Shown piece by piece: positions 26,576 to 36,110 of a stretch of DNA of 64,000 bases; within the stretch, counting starts at the first letter, position 1, and each line of letters opens with the position of its first letter. Position numbers and translations under genes: made by a program. The stretch spans positions 4,923 through 68,922 of the forward strand of contig JBKQQS010000003.1 in NCBI GenBank assembly GCA_052144215.1. Reading direction: 5' to 3'. This DNA comes from Rhodomicrobium sp052144215 (lineage in GTDB: Bacteria; Pseudomonadota; Alphaproteobacteria; Rhizobiales; Rhodomicrobiaceae). A model generated the notes under the pieces. The model was given only the letters and a program-made list of their open reading frames with translations, was not told the DNA's origin and did not search any database.

Positions 26576-29418
26576 CCGGCCTCGTCGACAGTTTGAGCTT
26601 TACCGCCCCCTGGATGCTTGCGGGCCTGGCAGCCCTGCCCTTGATCTGGCTGCTTTTGCGCTTGACGCCGCCGCGCCCCAAGACCGTACCTTTCCCGCCG
26701 GTCTCGATTCTGCTCGGCGTGCGGCCCACAGGCAAGACGCCGATCCAGAGCCCCTGGTGGCTCACCCTATTGCGGATGCTCATCGCCGCAGCTGTCATCG
26801 CCGCCCTTGCGGGCCCTGCCGTAAAGCCGCGAACGGGCGCAACGCCCGCGGTTTCGCAGCCCCTGCTTGTTGTCGCCGACAATGGCTGGGCGGCTGCGAG
26901 CCGCTGGCCGCGCAGGCAAGCATTGGCCGGGCAGCTTGCCTCCTCCGCCGAGGAAAGCGGCCAAACCCTTTTTCTCATCCCAACGGCCGGTCCTGCGGCG
27001 CCTCTTTCCCCGCTCACGCCGCCTGAGTTCCGGCAGCGCTTTGCATCGCTGGCCCCGCAGGCGTTTCCGGGCGATCGCGCCGCCGCGGCACCGCAAATCG
27101 AAAAAGAGCTCGGCCAAAAGCGCGGCAGCGTCCGCGTGGCGTGGCTCTCGGACGGCGTCGAGGATGCCGGCGCGCAAGCCCTCTCCAAAGCCTTGAGCGC
27201 GCTCGCTGCCGGCGGGGCGATCGATATTTACAGCGACGCCGCGGGCTCGGGCGCTCTCGCCCTGACGAAACCGGCCGCGGACGCAAGCATCATTCATGCG
27301 CGTGTGCTCAAGTCCGGGCCTGTCGCGCGGAGCGGACAGGTTTCGGCCGTCACCGCCCGGGGCGAAATATTGGCGGTGGCACCGTTCGACATCGGCGGCT
27401 CGAGCTCCTCCGCCGAAGTGACCATCGACCTTCCTCTCGACCTGCGCAACCAGGTTGCCCGGCTCGAAATCGCTGGAGAGGAGTCTGCGGGTTCGGTCTA
27501 TCTTCTCGATAGCCAGTCGCAGCGCCGCCGCGTTGGCCTCGTCGCCGGCGAAGGCAGCGAGGAAGCGCAGCCCCTCCTTTCGCCCGTATATTACCTGGAG
27601 CGCGCGCTTACCCCGTTCGCCGAGGTGACGCGGGCGCAGACTGCAAATCTCGATCGCGCCACGGCAGATCTTGTTGCCGGCTCGCCGTCCATTATCATCC
27701 TTAGCGATGTAGGCCGCCTAGCTGGGCCCACGCGCGCGAGGCTTGGCGCCTTCGTGGAGAAAGGCGGGATGCTAATACGCTTTGCCGGGCCACGGCTCGA
27801 GCGCGGCGGCGATACGCTCCTGCCCGCCCCTTTGCGCGAAGGCGGGCGTACCCTTGGCGGAACGATGACGTGGGCGTCGCCGCAAAAGCCGGCGCCCTTT
27901 GAGCAAGACTCGCCTTTCGACGGGCTTACCGTTCCAACAGACGTGACAGTTTCGCGCCAAGTCCTATCCGATCCGGCCGCCATGCCGCGCGAGACGCAGG
28001 TTTGGGCGCGGCTTACCGACGGCACCCCGCTTGTGACAGCAGCAAGGCGCGGGACTGGGATGCTCGTCTTTTTCCATATTACTGCCAATCCGGACTGGTC
28101 CAGTCTTCCCATATCGGGTCTATTCGTGGAGATGATGCAAAAAATTCTCGAGTTATCTCCTTTGCAATTGGCGCTGGCGGACGATGGCGCCGCGAAGGCA
28201 GCGGAAAATCCCGTTCCTGCCGTTCAAGACGCTGTGCTGAAGCCCTGGCGCGTCCTGGACGGTTTCGGCAAGCTTGCCGAGCCTACCGAGCGCGCCCAGG
28301 CGATTGGCGTTGCGGAAATCGGCGGCGCGCGCAGCAGCGCGGCAAACCCGGCCGGGCTCTACGGGCCGCAAAATGCGCTCCGGGCGATCAATGTCATCAC
28401 GGATGGGGATACGCTTCAGGCGTTGCGAGTACCGTCCAACGCGCATGTCCTTGTCTTCGCGGAAGATAAGACCGTCGCGCTCGCTCCGTGGCTCTATCTG
28501 GCAGCGTTGCTGCTTTTCCTCGCGGACGGCGCCATTTGCGCATTTTTCTTGGGCGCAGGCGCGCTTCGCGGGCGCCGGGCTGCCGCGGCTGCAGCCCTAT
28601 TTGCGGTTTTCGCAAGCGTCGCGGTGCCCGATGCGCGCGCAGAGGCAGCCAAAGATAAAATTGACGAAGCGGCGGCCGCGTTTGCCCTGCAAGCCTCTCT
28701 CGATACACGGCTGGCCTATGTCGTGACCGGAAACGAAGAAGCGGACCGGGTGAGCAAGGCCGGCCTTTCGGGCCTATCAAAGGTGCTGAGCGCACGCACA
28801 GCCGTTGAACCGGGCGAGCCTATGGGCGTGGACCCCGCCCGGGACGAGCTTGTGTTTTTCCCCATGATCTATTGGCCCGTGCTGCCGGATGCACATCCTT
28901 TGCCGGACCGGGTGCTCGCGAAGGTCGACGCCTACATGAAACAGGGCGGCCTCATCGTCTTCGATACCAAGAACGACGGCAGCTTCGCCGGAAATCTGAC
29001 ACAAGCGGGCAACGCACCCCCCCTCGCGCAGCTTTTGGGCAAGCTCGACCTTCCGCCCTTGCAGCGGGTGCAGGAAGGCCATGTGCTCACCAAGGCATTC
29101 TATTTGCTGCAGTCCTTTCCCGGCCGCTGGGACAACGGCGACCCATGGGTGGAAGCCCAGGCGGAAGCTGGGGAATTTTCGAGGCGCGGCGTAAAATCCG
29201 ATGGCGTCAGCTCGATTATCGTGACCTCGAACGACCTTGCGGCCGCGTGGGCGCTCGACGACGCCGAGCGGCCCCTGTTCGCGGCCGTGCCTGGCGGTGA
29301 GGAGCAGCGGGAAATGTCCTACCGCGTTGGCGTCAACATTGTGATGTATGCTCTGACCGGAAACTACAAAGCCGACCAGGTGCATGTGCCGGCAATCCTC
29401 GAACGGCTGGGGCATTGA
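26572..29418 (+). CDS. BatA-like N-terminus / DUF4159 membrane protein
   Basis: This 948-residue protein has two N-terminal transmembrane helices (BatA-like: APWMLAGLAALPLIWLLL, then LLRMLIAAAVIAALAGPA). A large periplasmic or cytosolic middle part follows, then another helix pair near residue 645-685, with a C-terminal DUF4159 domain (residues about 740-945, ELVFFPMIYWPVLPDAHPL). Such proteins occur only in moxR/DUF58/VWA operons. They may build a membrane-anchored complex that the MoxR ATPase matures. It overlaps both neighbours' frames closely. Confidence 0.88.
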   Translation: MTGLVDSLSFTAPWMLAGLAALPLIWLLLRLTPPRPKTVPFPPVSILLGVRPTGKTPIQSPWWLTLLRMLIAAAVIAALAGPAVKPRTGATPAVSQPLLVVADNGWAAASRWPRRQALAGQLASSAEESGQTLFLIPTAGPAAPLSPLTPPEFRQRFASLAPQAFPGDRAAAAPQIEKELGQKRGSVRVAWLSDGVEDAGAQALSKALSALAAGGAIDIYSDAAGSGALALTKPAADASIIHARVLKSGPVARSGQVSAVTARGEILAVAPFDIGGSSSSAEVTIDLPLDLRNQVARLEIAGEESAGSVYLLDSQSQRRRVGLVAGEGSEEAQPLLSPVYYLERALTPFAEVTRAQTANLDRATADLVAGSPSIIILSDVGRLAGPTRARLGAFVEKGGMLIRFAGPRLERGGDTLLPAPLREGGRTLGGTMTWASPQKPAPFEQDSPFDGLTVPTDVTVSRQVLSDPAAMPRETQVWARLTDGTPLVTAARRGTGMLVFFHITANPDWSSLPISGLFVEMMQKILELSPLQLALADDGAAKAAENPVPAVQDAVLKPWRVLDGFGKLAEPTERAQAIGVAEIGGARSSAANPAGLYGPQNALRAINVITDGDTLQALRVPSNAHVLVFAEDKTVALAPWLYLAALLLFLADGAICAFFLGAGALRGRRAAAAAALFAVFASVAVPDARAEAAKDKIDEAAAAFALQASLDTRLAYVVTGNEEADRVSKAGLSGLSKVLSARTAVEPGEPMGVDPARDELVFFPMIYWPVLPDAHPLPDRVLAKVDAYMKQGGLIVFDTKNDGSFAGNLTQAGNAPPLAQLLGKLDLPPLQRVQEGHVLTKAFYLLQSFPGRWDNGDPWVEAQAEAGEFSRRGVKSDGVSSIIVTSNDLAAAWALDDAERPLFAAVPGGEEQREMSYRVGVNIVMYALTGNYKADQVHVPAILERLGH

Positions 29419-29446
29419 CCGCTATGACCCAGCCTCGTTACCTGTC

Positions 29447-31537
29447 ATGAACTGGTCTGTAGAGTTCTTCCCCTTCTTCTCCCGCGAGCTGCTTGCGGCC
29501 GTCACGCTCCTTTGCTTCGTGTCGGTCCTCTTGTTCGCGTGGCGAAGCCGGCGGGGCATCGTGCTTCGCGCTCTGAGCCTCGCATGCTTTCTCGCCGCGC
29601 TTGCAAATCCCAACCTGAAAAACGAGGACCGGCAGCCCCTCTCCAACATCGCGGTCGCCCTCATCGATGAAAGCTCGAGCATGCAGCTCGCGGACCGGGC
29701 CCAGCGCGCGCGCCAGATCGAGGCGGATCTTAAGGAGCAACTCGCAAAGATCCCGAATTTGGAGGTCCGCTGGGTGCACGTGCCGGGCTCGGAGCAGCCT
29801 GGCGGCGAGACAACCGATCTTTTCGCGGCACTCGGCAAAGCGATGACGGACATTCCGGCAAGCCGTATGGCGGGGGTGCTTCTTGTCACCGACGGGCAGA
29901 TTCACGATGCGCCTCAGGATAAGAGCCGGCTTGGTTTCGACGCTCCGCTTCACGCGCTCATACCGGGATTGCCGGGCGAGAAGGACACGCGCATCGAAGT
30001 GGTGTCGGCGCCCCGGTTCGGGCTCGCCGGGACGGAGGCGTTCGCGACGATCAAAGCCGAGCGAAACGGCCCGGGCAACGGGGGGCTCGCTACTTTCGAA
30101 ATCCGCAGGGCTACGGGTCCGGTTGAGACGATTCAGGCACCCTACGGCAAGACAGTGCAGGTCCGTCTGCGTTTCGAGCATGCCGGGCCGAATATTATCG
30201 AGGTGGAGCTTAAGCCGGAGCCGGGCGAGCTGACGGCGATCAATAATAAGACCGTAATTCAGGTGCAGGGCGTCAGAGAGAATTTGCGCGTCCTGCTCGT
30301 TTCGGGTGAGCCGCACGCGGGCGAGCGGACATGGCGCAATTTGCTCCGCTCCGATGCCGCCGTCGACCTCGTGCATTTCACGATTTTGCGCCCCCCCGAG
30401 AAGCACGACGGAACGCCCATCGATCAGCTCTCGCTGATCGCCTTTCCGACGCGCGAGCTGTTCTCGGAGAAGCTCAGTCAGTTCGATTTGATCATTTTCG
30501 ACCGCTACCAGCGAAGAGCGGTCTTGCCCATGATCTATCTCGATAATGTCGCCCGCTATGTCGAGCAAGGCGGCGCGGTGCTTGTCGCTGCAGGAGCCGA
30601 TTTCGCATCCCAGTCCAGTCTTGCGCGCACGCCGCTAGGCACGGTGCTTCCGGCACATCCAACCGGCCGGGTTGTCGAGGAACCGTTCCGGCCCGCCATC
30701 ACAAAGGAGGGCGAGAAGCACCCGGTTACGGCGGGGCTGCCCGGAGCGCCGCGCCAGGAGGGGCAACGTCCAAGCTGGGGGCATTGGTTCCGTGTGGTCG
30801 ATGCGCAGGCCGACCGGGGCGAGGTCGTGATGAGCGGGCCCGGGGACAAGCCGCTGCTCGTGCTCGACCGGCGGGGAAAGGGCCGCGTCGCGCTGCTTCT
30901 TTCCGATCACGCTTGGCTTTGGGCGCGCGGCTATGAGGGCGGCGGTCCGCATGTCGATCTTTTGCGCCGGCTCGCTCACTGGCTCATGAAAGAGCCCGAC
31001 CTCGAAGAGGAGGCGCTTTCCGCTAAGGCAGGCAAGCGCGATATCACCATCGAGCGCCGAACGGTTCAGGATCGGGTTAGCGAGGCGTCGGTAACAATGC
31101 CTTCGGGCAAGGAGATCAAGGTCGCGCTCGACCGCAAAGCTCCCGGCCGGTTTGCCAAAACCATCGCCACCGATGAGCCGGGCGTTCATCGCATCTCCAT
31201 GGACGGTTTGACCGCGCTTACGGTCGCAGGAGAGATGAACGCGCCCGAGTTCCAGCGCGTCGTGGCGACCGATGAGCCGCTGCGGCCCATCCTGGAAAAA
31301 ACGGGCGGCGGCGCGTTCTTTCTTGGCGGCACGGCCGGCGCGGCTCCGGCCTCCGCACCCGCGATCTCCATGGTGCGCTCGGGGCATCGCTTTTACGGGA
31401 GCACCTGGCTCGGGCTCAAAGCCCGCGATGCTTACGAGGTCAAGGCGATATCGTACACGCCGCTTATCTCCGGATTCGCGGCGCTCGGCATCGCTCTCGG
31501 GCTCTTGTCGCTGACCTGGTACCGGGAAGGCCGGTAA
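29447..31537 (+). CDS. VWA-like / glutamine-amidotransferase-fold membrane protein
   Basis: This 696-residue protein has two N-terminal helices. A VWA-like domain has its metal site in VALIDESSSMQ (DxSxS form). A middle domain resembles the GATase1-like region of these proteins (FDLIIFDRY, then YVEQGGAVLVAAG). A C-terminal transmembrane helix ends in Arg. The ATG at 29447 is chosen because it begins just before the first helix; the frame overlaps the previous gene upstream. It is the last gene of the moxR operon, and its 3' end faces gltA. Confidence 0.85.
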   Translation: MNWSVEFFPFFSRELLAAVTLLCFVSVLLFAWRSRRGIVLRALSLACFLAALANPNLKNEDRQPLSNIAVALIDESSSMQLADRAQRARQIEADLKEQLAKIPNLEVRWVHVPGSEQPGGETTDLFAALGKAMTDIPASRMAGVLLVTDGQIHDAPQDKSRLGFDAPLHALIPGLPGEKDTRIEVVSAPRFGLAGTEAFATIKAERNGPGNGGLATFEIRRATGPVETIQAPYGKTVQVRLRFEHAGPNIIEVELKPEPGELTAINNKTVIQVQGVRENLRVLLVSGEPHAGERTWRNLLRSDAAVDLVHFTILRPPEKHDGTPIDQLSLIAFPTRELFSEKLSQFDLIIFDRYQRRAVLPMIYLDNVARYVEQGGAVLVAAGADFASQSSLARTPLGTVLPAHPTGRVVEEPFRPAITKEGEKHPVTAGLPGAPRQEGQRPSWGHWFRVVDAQADRGEVVMSGPGDKPLLVLDRRGKGRVALLLSDHAWLWARGYEGGGPHVDLLRRLAHWLMKEPDLEEEALSAKAGKRDITIERRTVQDRVSEASVTMPSGKEIKVALDRKAPGRFAKTIATDEPGVHRISMDGLTALTVAGEMNAPEFQRVVATDEPLRPILEKTGGGAFFLGGTAGAAPASAPAISMVRSGHRFYGSTWLGLKARDAYEVKAISYTPLISGFAALGIALGLLSLTWYREGR

Positions 31538-31674
31538 AGCAGGGGCGGCGCGCGACGGGGTGGCCGAAACGCGTGACGCGCAATGCGTTGCCTGACTACG
31601 CCCGTGCGGGCGAACTCAGGTGCAGGCGCAAACTGGCGGTTCGGGCCATGTTCAGTCCCACAGTTGAGCAGGCC

Positions 31675-33009
31675 TTAAGGGCGCAACGCAAGCGGCACGT
31701 AGTCGCGAGCCTTCTCGCCGACGTAGAGCTGACGCGGGCGGCCGATCCTTTGCTCCGGATCGGCGATCATCTCTTTCCACTGCGCAATCCACCCAGGGGT
31801 GCGCCCCAAGGCGAACAGCACCGTGAACATGGAGGTAGGAAAGCCAAGCGCCTTCAACGTGATGCCGGAATAGAAGTCGATATTCGGATAGAGCTTCTTC
31901 TCGATAAAATAGTCGTCTTGAAGCGCTATCCGTTCGAGCTCCAGCGCGACCTCGAAGAGCGGATCGTTCTTGGCGCCGGTGACCTCGAGTACCTCCTTGC
32001 AGATCTTTTGCATCACACGGGCGCGGGGATCGTAGTTCTTGTACACACGATGCCCAAAGCCGAGCAGGCGGAAATTGTCGTTCTTATCCTTTGCGCGTTC
32101 GATATAATGCGGGATGCGATCGGGGGTGCCGATCTCCATCAGCATCCTCAGCGCGGCTTCGTTTGCGCCGCCGTGAGCGGGTCCCCATAAGCAGGCGATG
32201 CCAGCCGCAACGCAGGCGAAGGGATTTGCGCCCGAGGACCCAGCGAGCCGCACCGTCGAGGTCGAGGCGCCTTGCTCGTTATCGGCGTGCAGGATGAGGA
32301 TGCGGTCCATCGCACGGGCGAGCACAGGATTGACCTTGTAATCCTCGCTCGGCACCGCAAACATCATGTAAAGGAAGTTGGCACCGTAATCGAGCTCGTT
32401 CCGGGGATAAATGAAGGGCTGGCCGATCGAGTATTTGTAAGCCATCGCCGCGATGGTTGGCATCTTGGCGATCATCCGGATCGAGGCGATGTCGCGCTGG
32501 ACCGGATCGTTGATGTCGAGGGAGTCGTGATAGAAGGCGGCAAGCGCGCCGACCGTTCCAGCCATCACGGCCATTGGATGCGCGTCGCGGCGATAACCGG
32601 AAAAGAACCGGTTCATCTGCTCGTTCGTCATCGCGTGGCCGGCAACGCGGTTCCTGAATTCGAGATACTGCTGCTTGTCCGGTAAGTCCCCATAAAGCAG
32701 GAGGTGGCACGTTTCGAGGAAGTTGCCCTGCCCGGCAAGCTGCTCGACCGGATAGCCGCGATAGAGGAGCACTCCCCGCTCGCCGTCGACATATGTGATC
32801 TCAGATTTGCAGACTGCGGTCGAGGTAAAGCCGGGATCGTAGGTGAAGTGGCCCGACAGGCTGTAAAGACGGGAGATGTCGACAACATCCGGTCCGTCCG
32901 TGCCCGATACGACGGGAAGCTCATATTGCTCGTTAACGACGGTGAGCGTCGCGGAGCCGGTCCGCTTTGCTGCTTTCTTATGGGAGGTGTCTGAATCGAT
33001 CGAGCTCAT
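31675..33009 (-). CDS. gltA: Citrate synthase (hexameric type II)
   Basis: This 444-residue enzyme condenses oxaloacetate and acetyl-CoA. The catalytic residues lie in LILHADNEQGASTSTVRLAG (His and following), WGPAHGGANEA and the FGHRVYKNYDPRA segment. The start is the ATG at 33009, preceded by AGGAGGAGAG. The N-terminal extension before the catalytic core matches the NADH-sensitive type II enzymes of Proteobacteria. It is monocistronic and convergent with the moxR operon. Confidence 0.95.
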   Translation of the reverse strand: MSSIDSDTSHKKAAKRTGSATLTVVNEQYELPVVSGTDGPDVVDISRLYSLSGHFTYDPGFTSTAVCKSEITYVDGERGVLLYRGYPVEQLAGQGNFLETCHLLLYGDLPDKQQYLEFRNRVAGHAMTNEQMNRFFSGYRRDAHPMAVMAGTVGALAAFYHDSLDINDPVQRDIASIRMIAKMPTIAAMAYKYSIGQPFIYPRNELDYGANFLYMMFAVPSEDYKVNPVLARAMDRILILHADNEQGASTSTVRLAGSSGANPFACVAAGIACLWGPAHGGANEAALRMLMEIGTPDRIPHYIERAKDKNDNFRLLGFGHRVYKNYDPRARVMQKICKEVLEVTGAKNDPLFEVALELERIALQDDYFIEKKLYPNIDFYSGITLKALGFPTSMFTVLFALGRTPGWIAQWKEMIADPEQRIGRPRQLYVGEKARDYVPLALRP

Positions 33010-33085
33010 GCTCTCCTCCTGGTGAACGCATGGGCGCGGCGAGACGGCGCCATTGCTGAAAGGTGACATGGCTCCCTAAAATTTG

Positions 33086-33337
33086 CTAGGGTCTGGCGAT
33101 ATTAGGGGTCGAAAAGCTGAGAAACAGCGGGAAGACCGCATCTGGCTGGCTGGCAGGGCTCTTCCGATTTTCGAGTTCCCAAAGTCTCACGGCTTCCCGC
33201 AAATCGATGTTCTGCTTGAGGCCGTCGATGAGTTCCCAGCGGAGGCGCTCCTGGCGCGCATCGGGGCATTCGTCCACAATGTACTTGCGCCACCACCTGC
33301 CAAAAACATGCTTCATACGCTCAGACTGACATCCCAT
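33086..33337 (-). CDS. Small hypothetical protein upstream of gltA
   Basis: This 83-codon ORF encodes a hydrophilic, probably helical protein (FGRWWRKYIVDECPDARQ, then LRWELIDGLKQNID). A GGGGAG site lies upstream of the ATG at 33337; a second ATG seven codons in is possible. No family is recognised. It ends 77 bp before the gltA start on the same strand. Confidence 0.4.
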   Translation of the reverse strand: MGCQSERMKHVFGRWWRKYIVDECPDARQERLRWELIDGLKQNIDLREAVRLWELENRKSPASQPDAVFPLFLSFSTPNIARP

Positions 33338-33357
33338 GCCACATTCTCCCCGGCAAA

Positions 33358-33621
33358 CTAACTAAAATCGCGCGCGAGGAAGCCGGCAACGCCAAATTGT
33401 TCCACCGCGAGCGCCGCAAAAACTCCCGGCACCACATAAAATCTATCACGGCACGCATTACACGCGCTTAAGTGAAAGCTTAAAATTCTATCCCTTGCGC
33501 CCTGCTCATCCGGTTGGCCGGATGTGGGCTGGATATTGGCCCCGCGGGACTTGATGAACTGTGCGGCATGGCTTTCGCTCTTGAACCCCGCCGGGACCGG
33601 ATTTCCATTGCGTTCGATCAT
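33358..33621 (-). CDS. Small hypothetical protein
   Basis: This ORF of 87 codons begins MIERNGNPVPAGFKSESHAA, a 'xERxGxP...F.S...A' pattern seen at the start of small Rhizobiales proteins that I cannot name. The tail has two cysteines (CNACRDRF). No clear ribosome-binding site is seen. It is 21 bp upstream of another small ORF on the same strand. Coding status is uncertain. Confidence 0.33.
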   Translation of the reverse strand: MIERNGNPVPAGFKSESHAAQFIKSRGANIQPTSGQPDEQGARDRILSFHLSACNACRDRFYVVPGVFAALAVEQFGVAGFLARDFS

Positions 33622-33836
33622 TTCGCAGCGCCAGAGCGTAGTTAACGCCGGGATGGTAAATGGGCGCGGATTTGAATGTCTTCCCGCTGGCTTAAAGCTT
33701 CGGCAAGGCGCTTTTCCCTATGATCGCGCGTTATCGAAATGCCCTTCCGGCGGGCGGAGCAACCATGGTTTTGTACGCAAATCGTAAACGCCTAGCGCCA
33801 TCAGCCGGGCGCAATAGGCGAAGGGGCGCCCGAAGG

Positions 33837-34358
33837 TCAAATGCTTTCGCCGCCGCGATCGGGCTCTTGAACGTCGACGAGCGCGCGAAGTGCGGACCGC
33901 GCCCGGGACAGCCGCGATTTCACCGTCCCCACCGAAATATTGAGCACGCTTGCCGCCTCCTCATATCGGAGGCCCTCCACCGCGATCAGCATCAACACCT
34001 CGCGGTGATCCTCGGTGAGCCGCAGAAACGCGTCCTGGACCTCCGACAAGACGAGGTGGTGATGCTGTTCGGCCCGGGCAAAAAGCGGGGCATCCTTTTC
34101 GAGCCGGTTGCGATAGGCGATATCGTGCTGGGCGCGCCGTTTGTCGTTTCTAAACACATTTTTTAGAATGACGAATAGCCACGCCCTAAGATTCGTGCCC
34201 GGCTGCCAGGAGGCGATATTAGCGATGGCGCGCGTCAAACATTCCTGGACGAGGTCGTCCGCATAATCTGCATCGCGCGCCATATAGCGCGCAAAGCGCC
34301 GCAAACGGGGAATCTCCGCTCGCATAGCGGAAATCGTTTCACGATGGTCTGCCGGCAT
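33837..34358 (-). CDS. ECF-type RNA polymerase sigma factor (EcfG-like)
   Basis: This 173-residue protein has the region 2 motif YADDLVQECLTRAIANI and the 2.4-like NLRAWLFVILKNVF. Region 4 reads LTEDHREVLMLIAVEGLRYE followed by SVGTVKSRLSRARSALR. The features resemble the EcfG group that runs the general stress response in alphaproteobacteria, but no nepR or phyR is beside it, so it may be a paralogue. The ATG at 34358 is preferred to a TTG at 34388. It is monocistronic. Confidence 0.85.
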   Translation of the reverse strand: MPADHRETISAMRAEIPRLRRFARYMARDADYADDLVQECLTRAIANIASWQPGTNLRAWLFVILKNVFRNDKRRAQHDIAYRNRLEKDAPLFARAEQHHHLVLSEVQDAFLRLTEDHREVLMLIAVEGLRYEEAASVLNISVGTVKSRLSRARSALRALVDVQEPDRGGESI

Positions 34359-34556
34359 ACTCACTACGCTTTCAAGCCTTAACTGCAATGTAAGGGCGGA
34401 CTACTCAGAAAGGAAGGCCAGCGGATTGTGGTACTGTGGATAACAAACGAATAATAGCACGTATACTGATGATACTGATGAAACTATTCCGTTTGTGTTT
34501 GCAAGCAAAACGCCGGGGAGATTGCATTTAGGCGCCTCTCCTGCTAAGATGAATAT

Positions 34557-34913
34557 CTAGCGATGGGGAATTTGGATTCGCCCTAGCTCACGTCCGTCTC
34601 GCAGATCGATCGTGAGGATGACGTCGTTTCCCTCGCCTTTCCAATGCAGAACAAGAAGATCGCCGCTCGCGGCGACAGTTTCGAGTTTGCCTTGGGCCAA
34701 ATCCAAGGATTTCACATAAGGCGATTGCCCCGCCGCCACTGCCGTCGGCTTTGCCGCCATTCCGAGCTTCGAGGCTTGCCGCACGACTCCGAAAACGAGC
34801 GCTACGATACCAAGCAGCAACAGCGTGGTCATAATTGCGATGCTTATTTTTAGGATTCGCACATGCCGGGGTGTGAAGATGCCTCCTTGAAGCGGAGTTG
34901 TAACTTTTGTCAT
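34557..34913 (-). CDS. DUF6476-like single-pass membrane protein
   Basis: This 118-residue protein has one N-terminal transmembrane helix (ISIAIMTTLLLLGIVALVFG) and a small extracytoplasmic domain ending in a beta-rich stretch (LLVLHWKGEGNDVILTIDL). The layout and its position, divergent from rluD, fit the DUF6476 family of alphaproteobacteria. The domain name is given from context and layout rather than a strong motif. The function is unknown. Confidence 0.65.
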   Translation of the reverse strand: MTKVTTPLQGGIFTPRHVRILKISIAIMTTLLLLGIVALVFGVVRQASKLGMAAKPTAVAAGQSPYVKSLDLAQGKLETVAASGDLLVLHWKGEGNDVILTIDLRDGRELGRIQIPHR

Positions 34914-34949
34914 GGAAACCGCGTATTCGTGGGCATGCTGGATTGTATC

Positions 34950-36008
34950 ATGGGAAGCGACATTTCACCTTCTGCCGGCCCTTACGCCGTTCAAGAGACC
35001 GAAGCCGGCATGAGGCTCGACCGCTTTCTCGCAAACAGGATTCAGACACTAAGCCGGGCGAGGTTGCAAGACCTCATTCGGAGAGGCCACGTTACGAGTG
35101 CTGGGCGCCTAGTGACCGATCCTGCCGCCAAAGTTCGCAAGGGCGAGAGCTTCGAGGCCGGCGTTCCCGCCGTGGAGCCTTACGCGGCCGCGGGCGAACC
35201 GATCGCTCTTAATGTGGTTTATGAGGATGACAGCCTGATCGTGATCGACAAGCCTGCCGGTCTTGTGGTTCATCCTGGGGCGGGGAACCCGGACGGGACA
35301 CTGGTGAACGCGCTTATTGCCCATTGCGGGACAAGTTTGTCCGGCATTGGCGGTGTGGCCCGGCCTGGCATCGTCCACAGGCTCGATAAGGACACGAGCG
35401 GCTTAATGGTCGCCGCAAAAACCGATGCCGCTCATCGGGGCTTGGCCGCACAATTTGCGGATCATGGGCGGACAGGCGATCTTCGCCGGCAATATTTGGC
35501 GCTTGTTTGGGGGGAGCCCCGGCCTCGCGCGGGCAGGATCGAGACGCTGATCGCGCGTCATCCTGCCTCCCGCACGAAAATGGCGGTGACCGCCACCGGC
35601 GGACGGACCGCGGTTACGAATTATGAAACCATACATACCTATCGCTTGGCGCCTCAGGGCGATGCGGCGAAGGGCAAAGGGAACAACTCGCTGACACTAA
35701 GTGTCGTTCGATGTAGCCTCGAAACCGGGCGGACGCATCAGGTGCGCGTTCATATGGCCCATATTGGCACCCCAATTGCCGGGGATAAACTTTACGGGGC
35801 GGGGTTTGGAACGAAGGCACGGGCGCTTGCCGGGGAAGCGGCCGAGGCTCTAAACGCCATGGGAAGGCAGGCTCTTCATGCCGCAAGCTTGCGGTTCCGG
35901 CATCCTGTGACGGGCAAAATCCACGCTTTCGAGAGCGAACTGCCTGCGGATATCGCGAATTTGTGTAACGTTTTGGACAGGCTGAATACGAAACTGTGCA
36001 AAAATTAA
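34950..36008 (+). CDS. rluD: RluD-family 23S rRNA pseudouridine synthase
   Basis: This 352-residue enzyme has an N-terminal S4 domain (MRLDRFLANRIQTLSRARLQ) and the catalytic-aspartate motif GIVHRLDKDTSGLMVAAKT. It converts uridines of helix 69 in 23S rRNA to pseudouridine. I start at the ATG at 34950; an ATG at 34935 in the same frame is possible. It is divergent from the DUF6476-like gene and followed by rpoH, an order common in alphaproteobacteria. Confidence 0.92.
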   Translation: MGSDISPSAGPYAVQETEAGMRLDRFLANRIQTLSRARLQDLIRRGHVTSAGRLVTDPAAKVRKGESFEAGVPAVEPYAAAGEPIALNVVYEDDSLIVIDKPAGLVVHPGAGNPDGTLVNALIAHCGTSLSGIGGVARPGIVHRLDKDTSGLMVAAKTDAAHRGLAAQFADHGRTGDLRRQYLALVWGEPRPRAGRIETLIARHPASRTKMAVTATGGRTAVTNYETIHTYRLAPQGDAAKGKGNNSLTLSVVRCSLETGRTHQVRVHMAHIGTPIAGDKLYGAGFGTKARALAGEAAEALNAMGRQALHAASLRFRHPVTGKIHAFESELPADIANLCNVLDRLNTKLCKN

Positions 36009-36110
36009 GATGCAGAGTCTGGGTTGGAGGCGTATGGTAGGGTCAATCGTTCCAAAAATACGAACGAGTTCTCCAAGAACAGCGGCCTTTCCGCTGGGGA
36101 GGGTATAAGC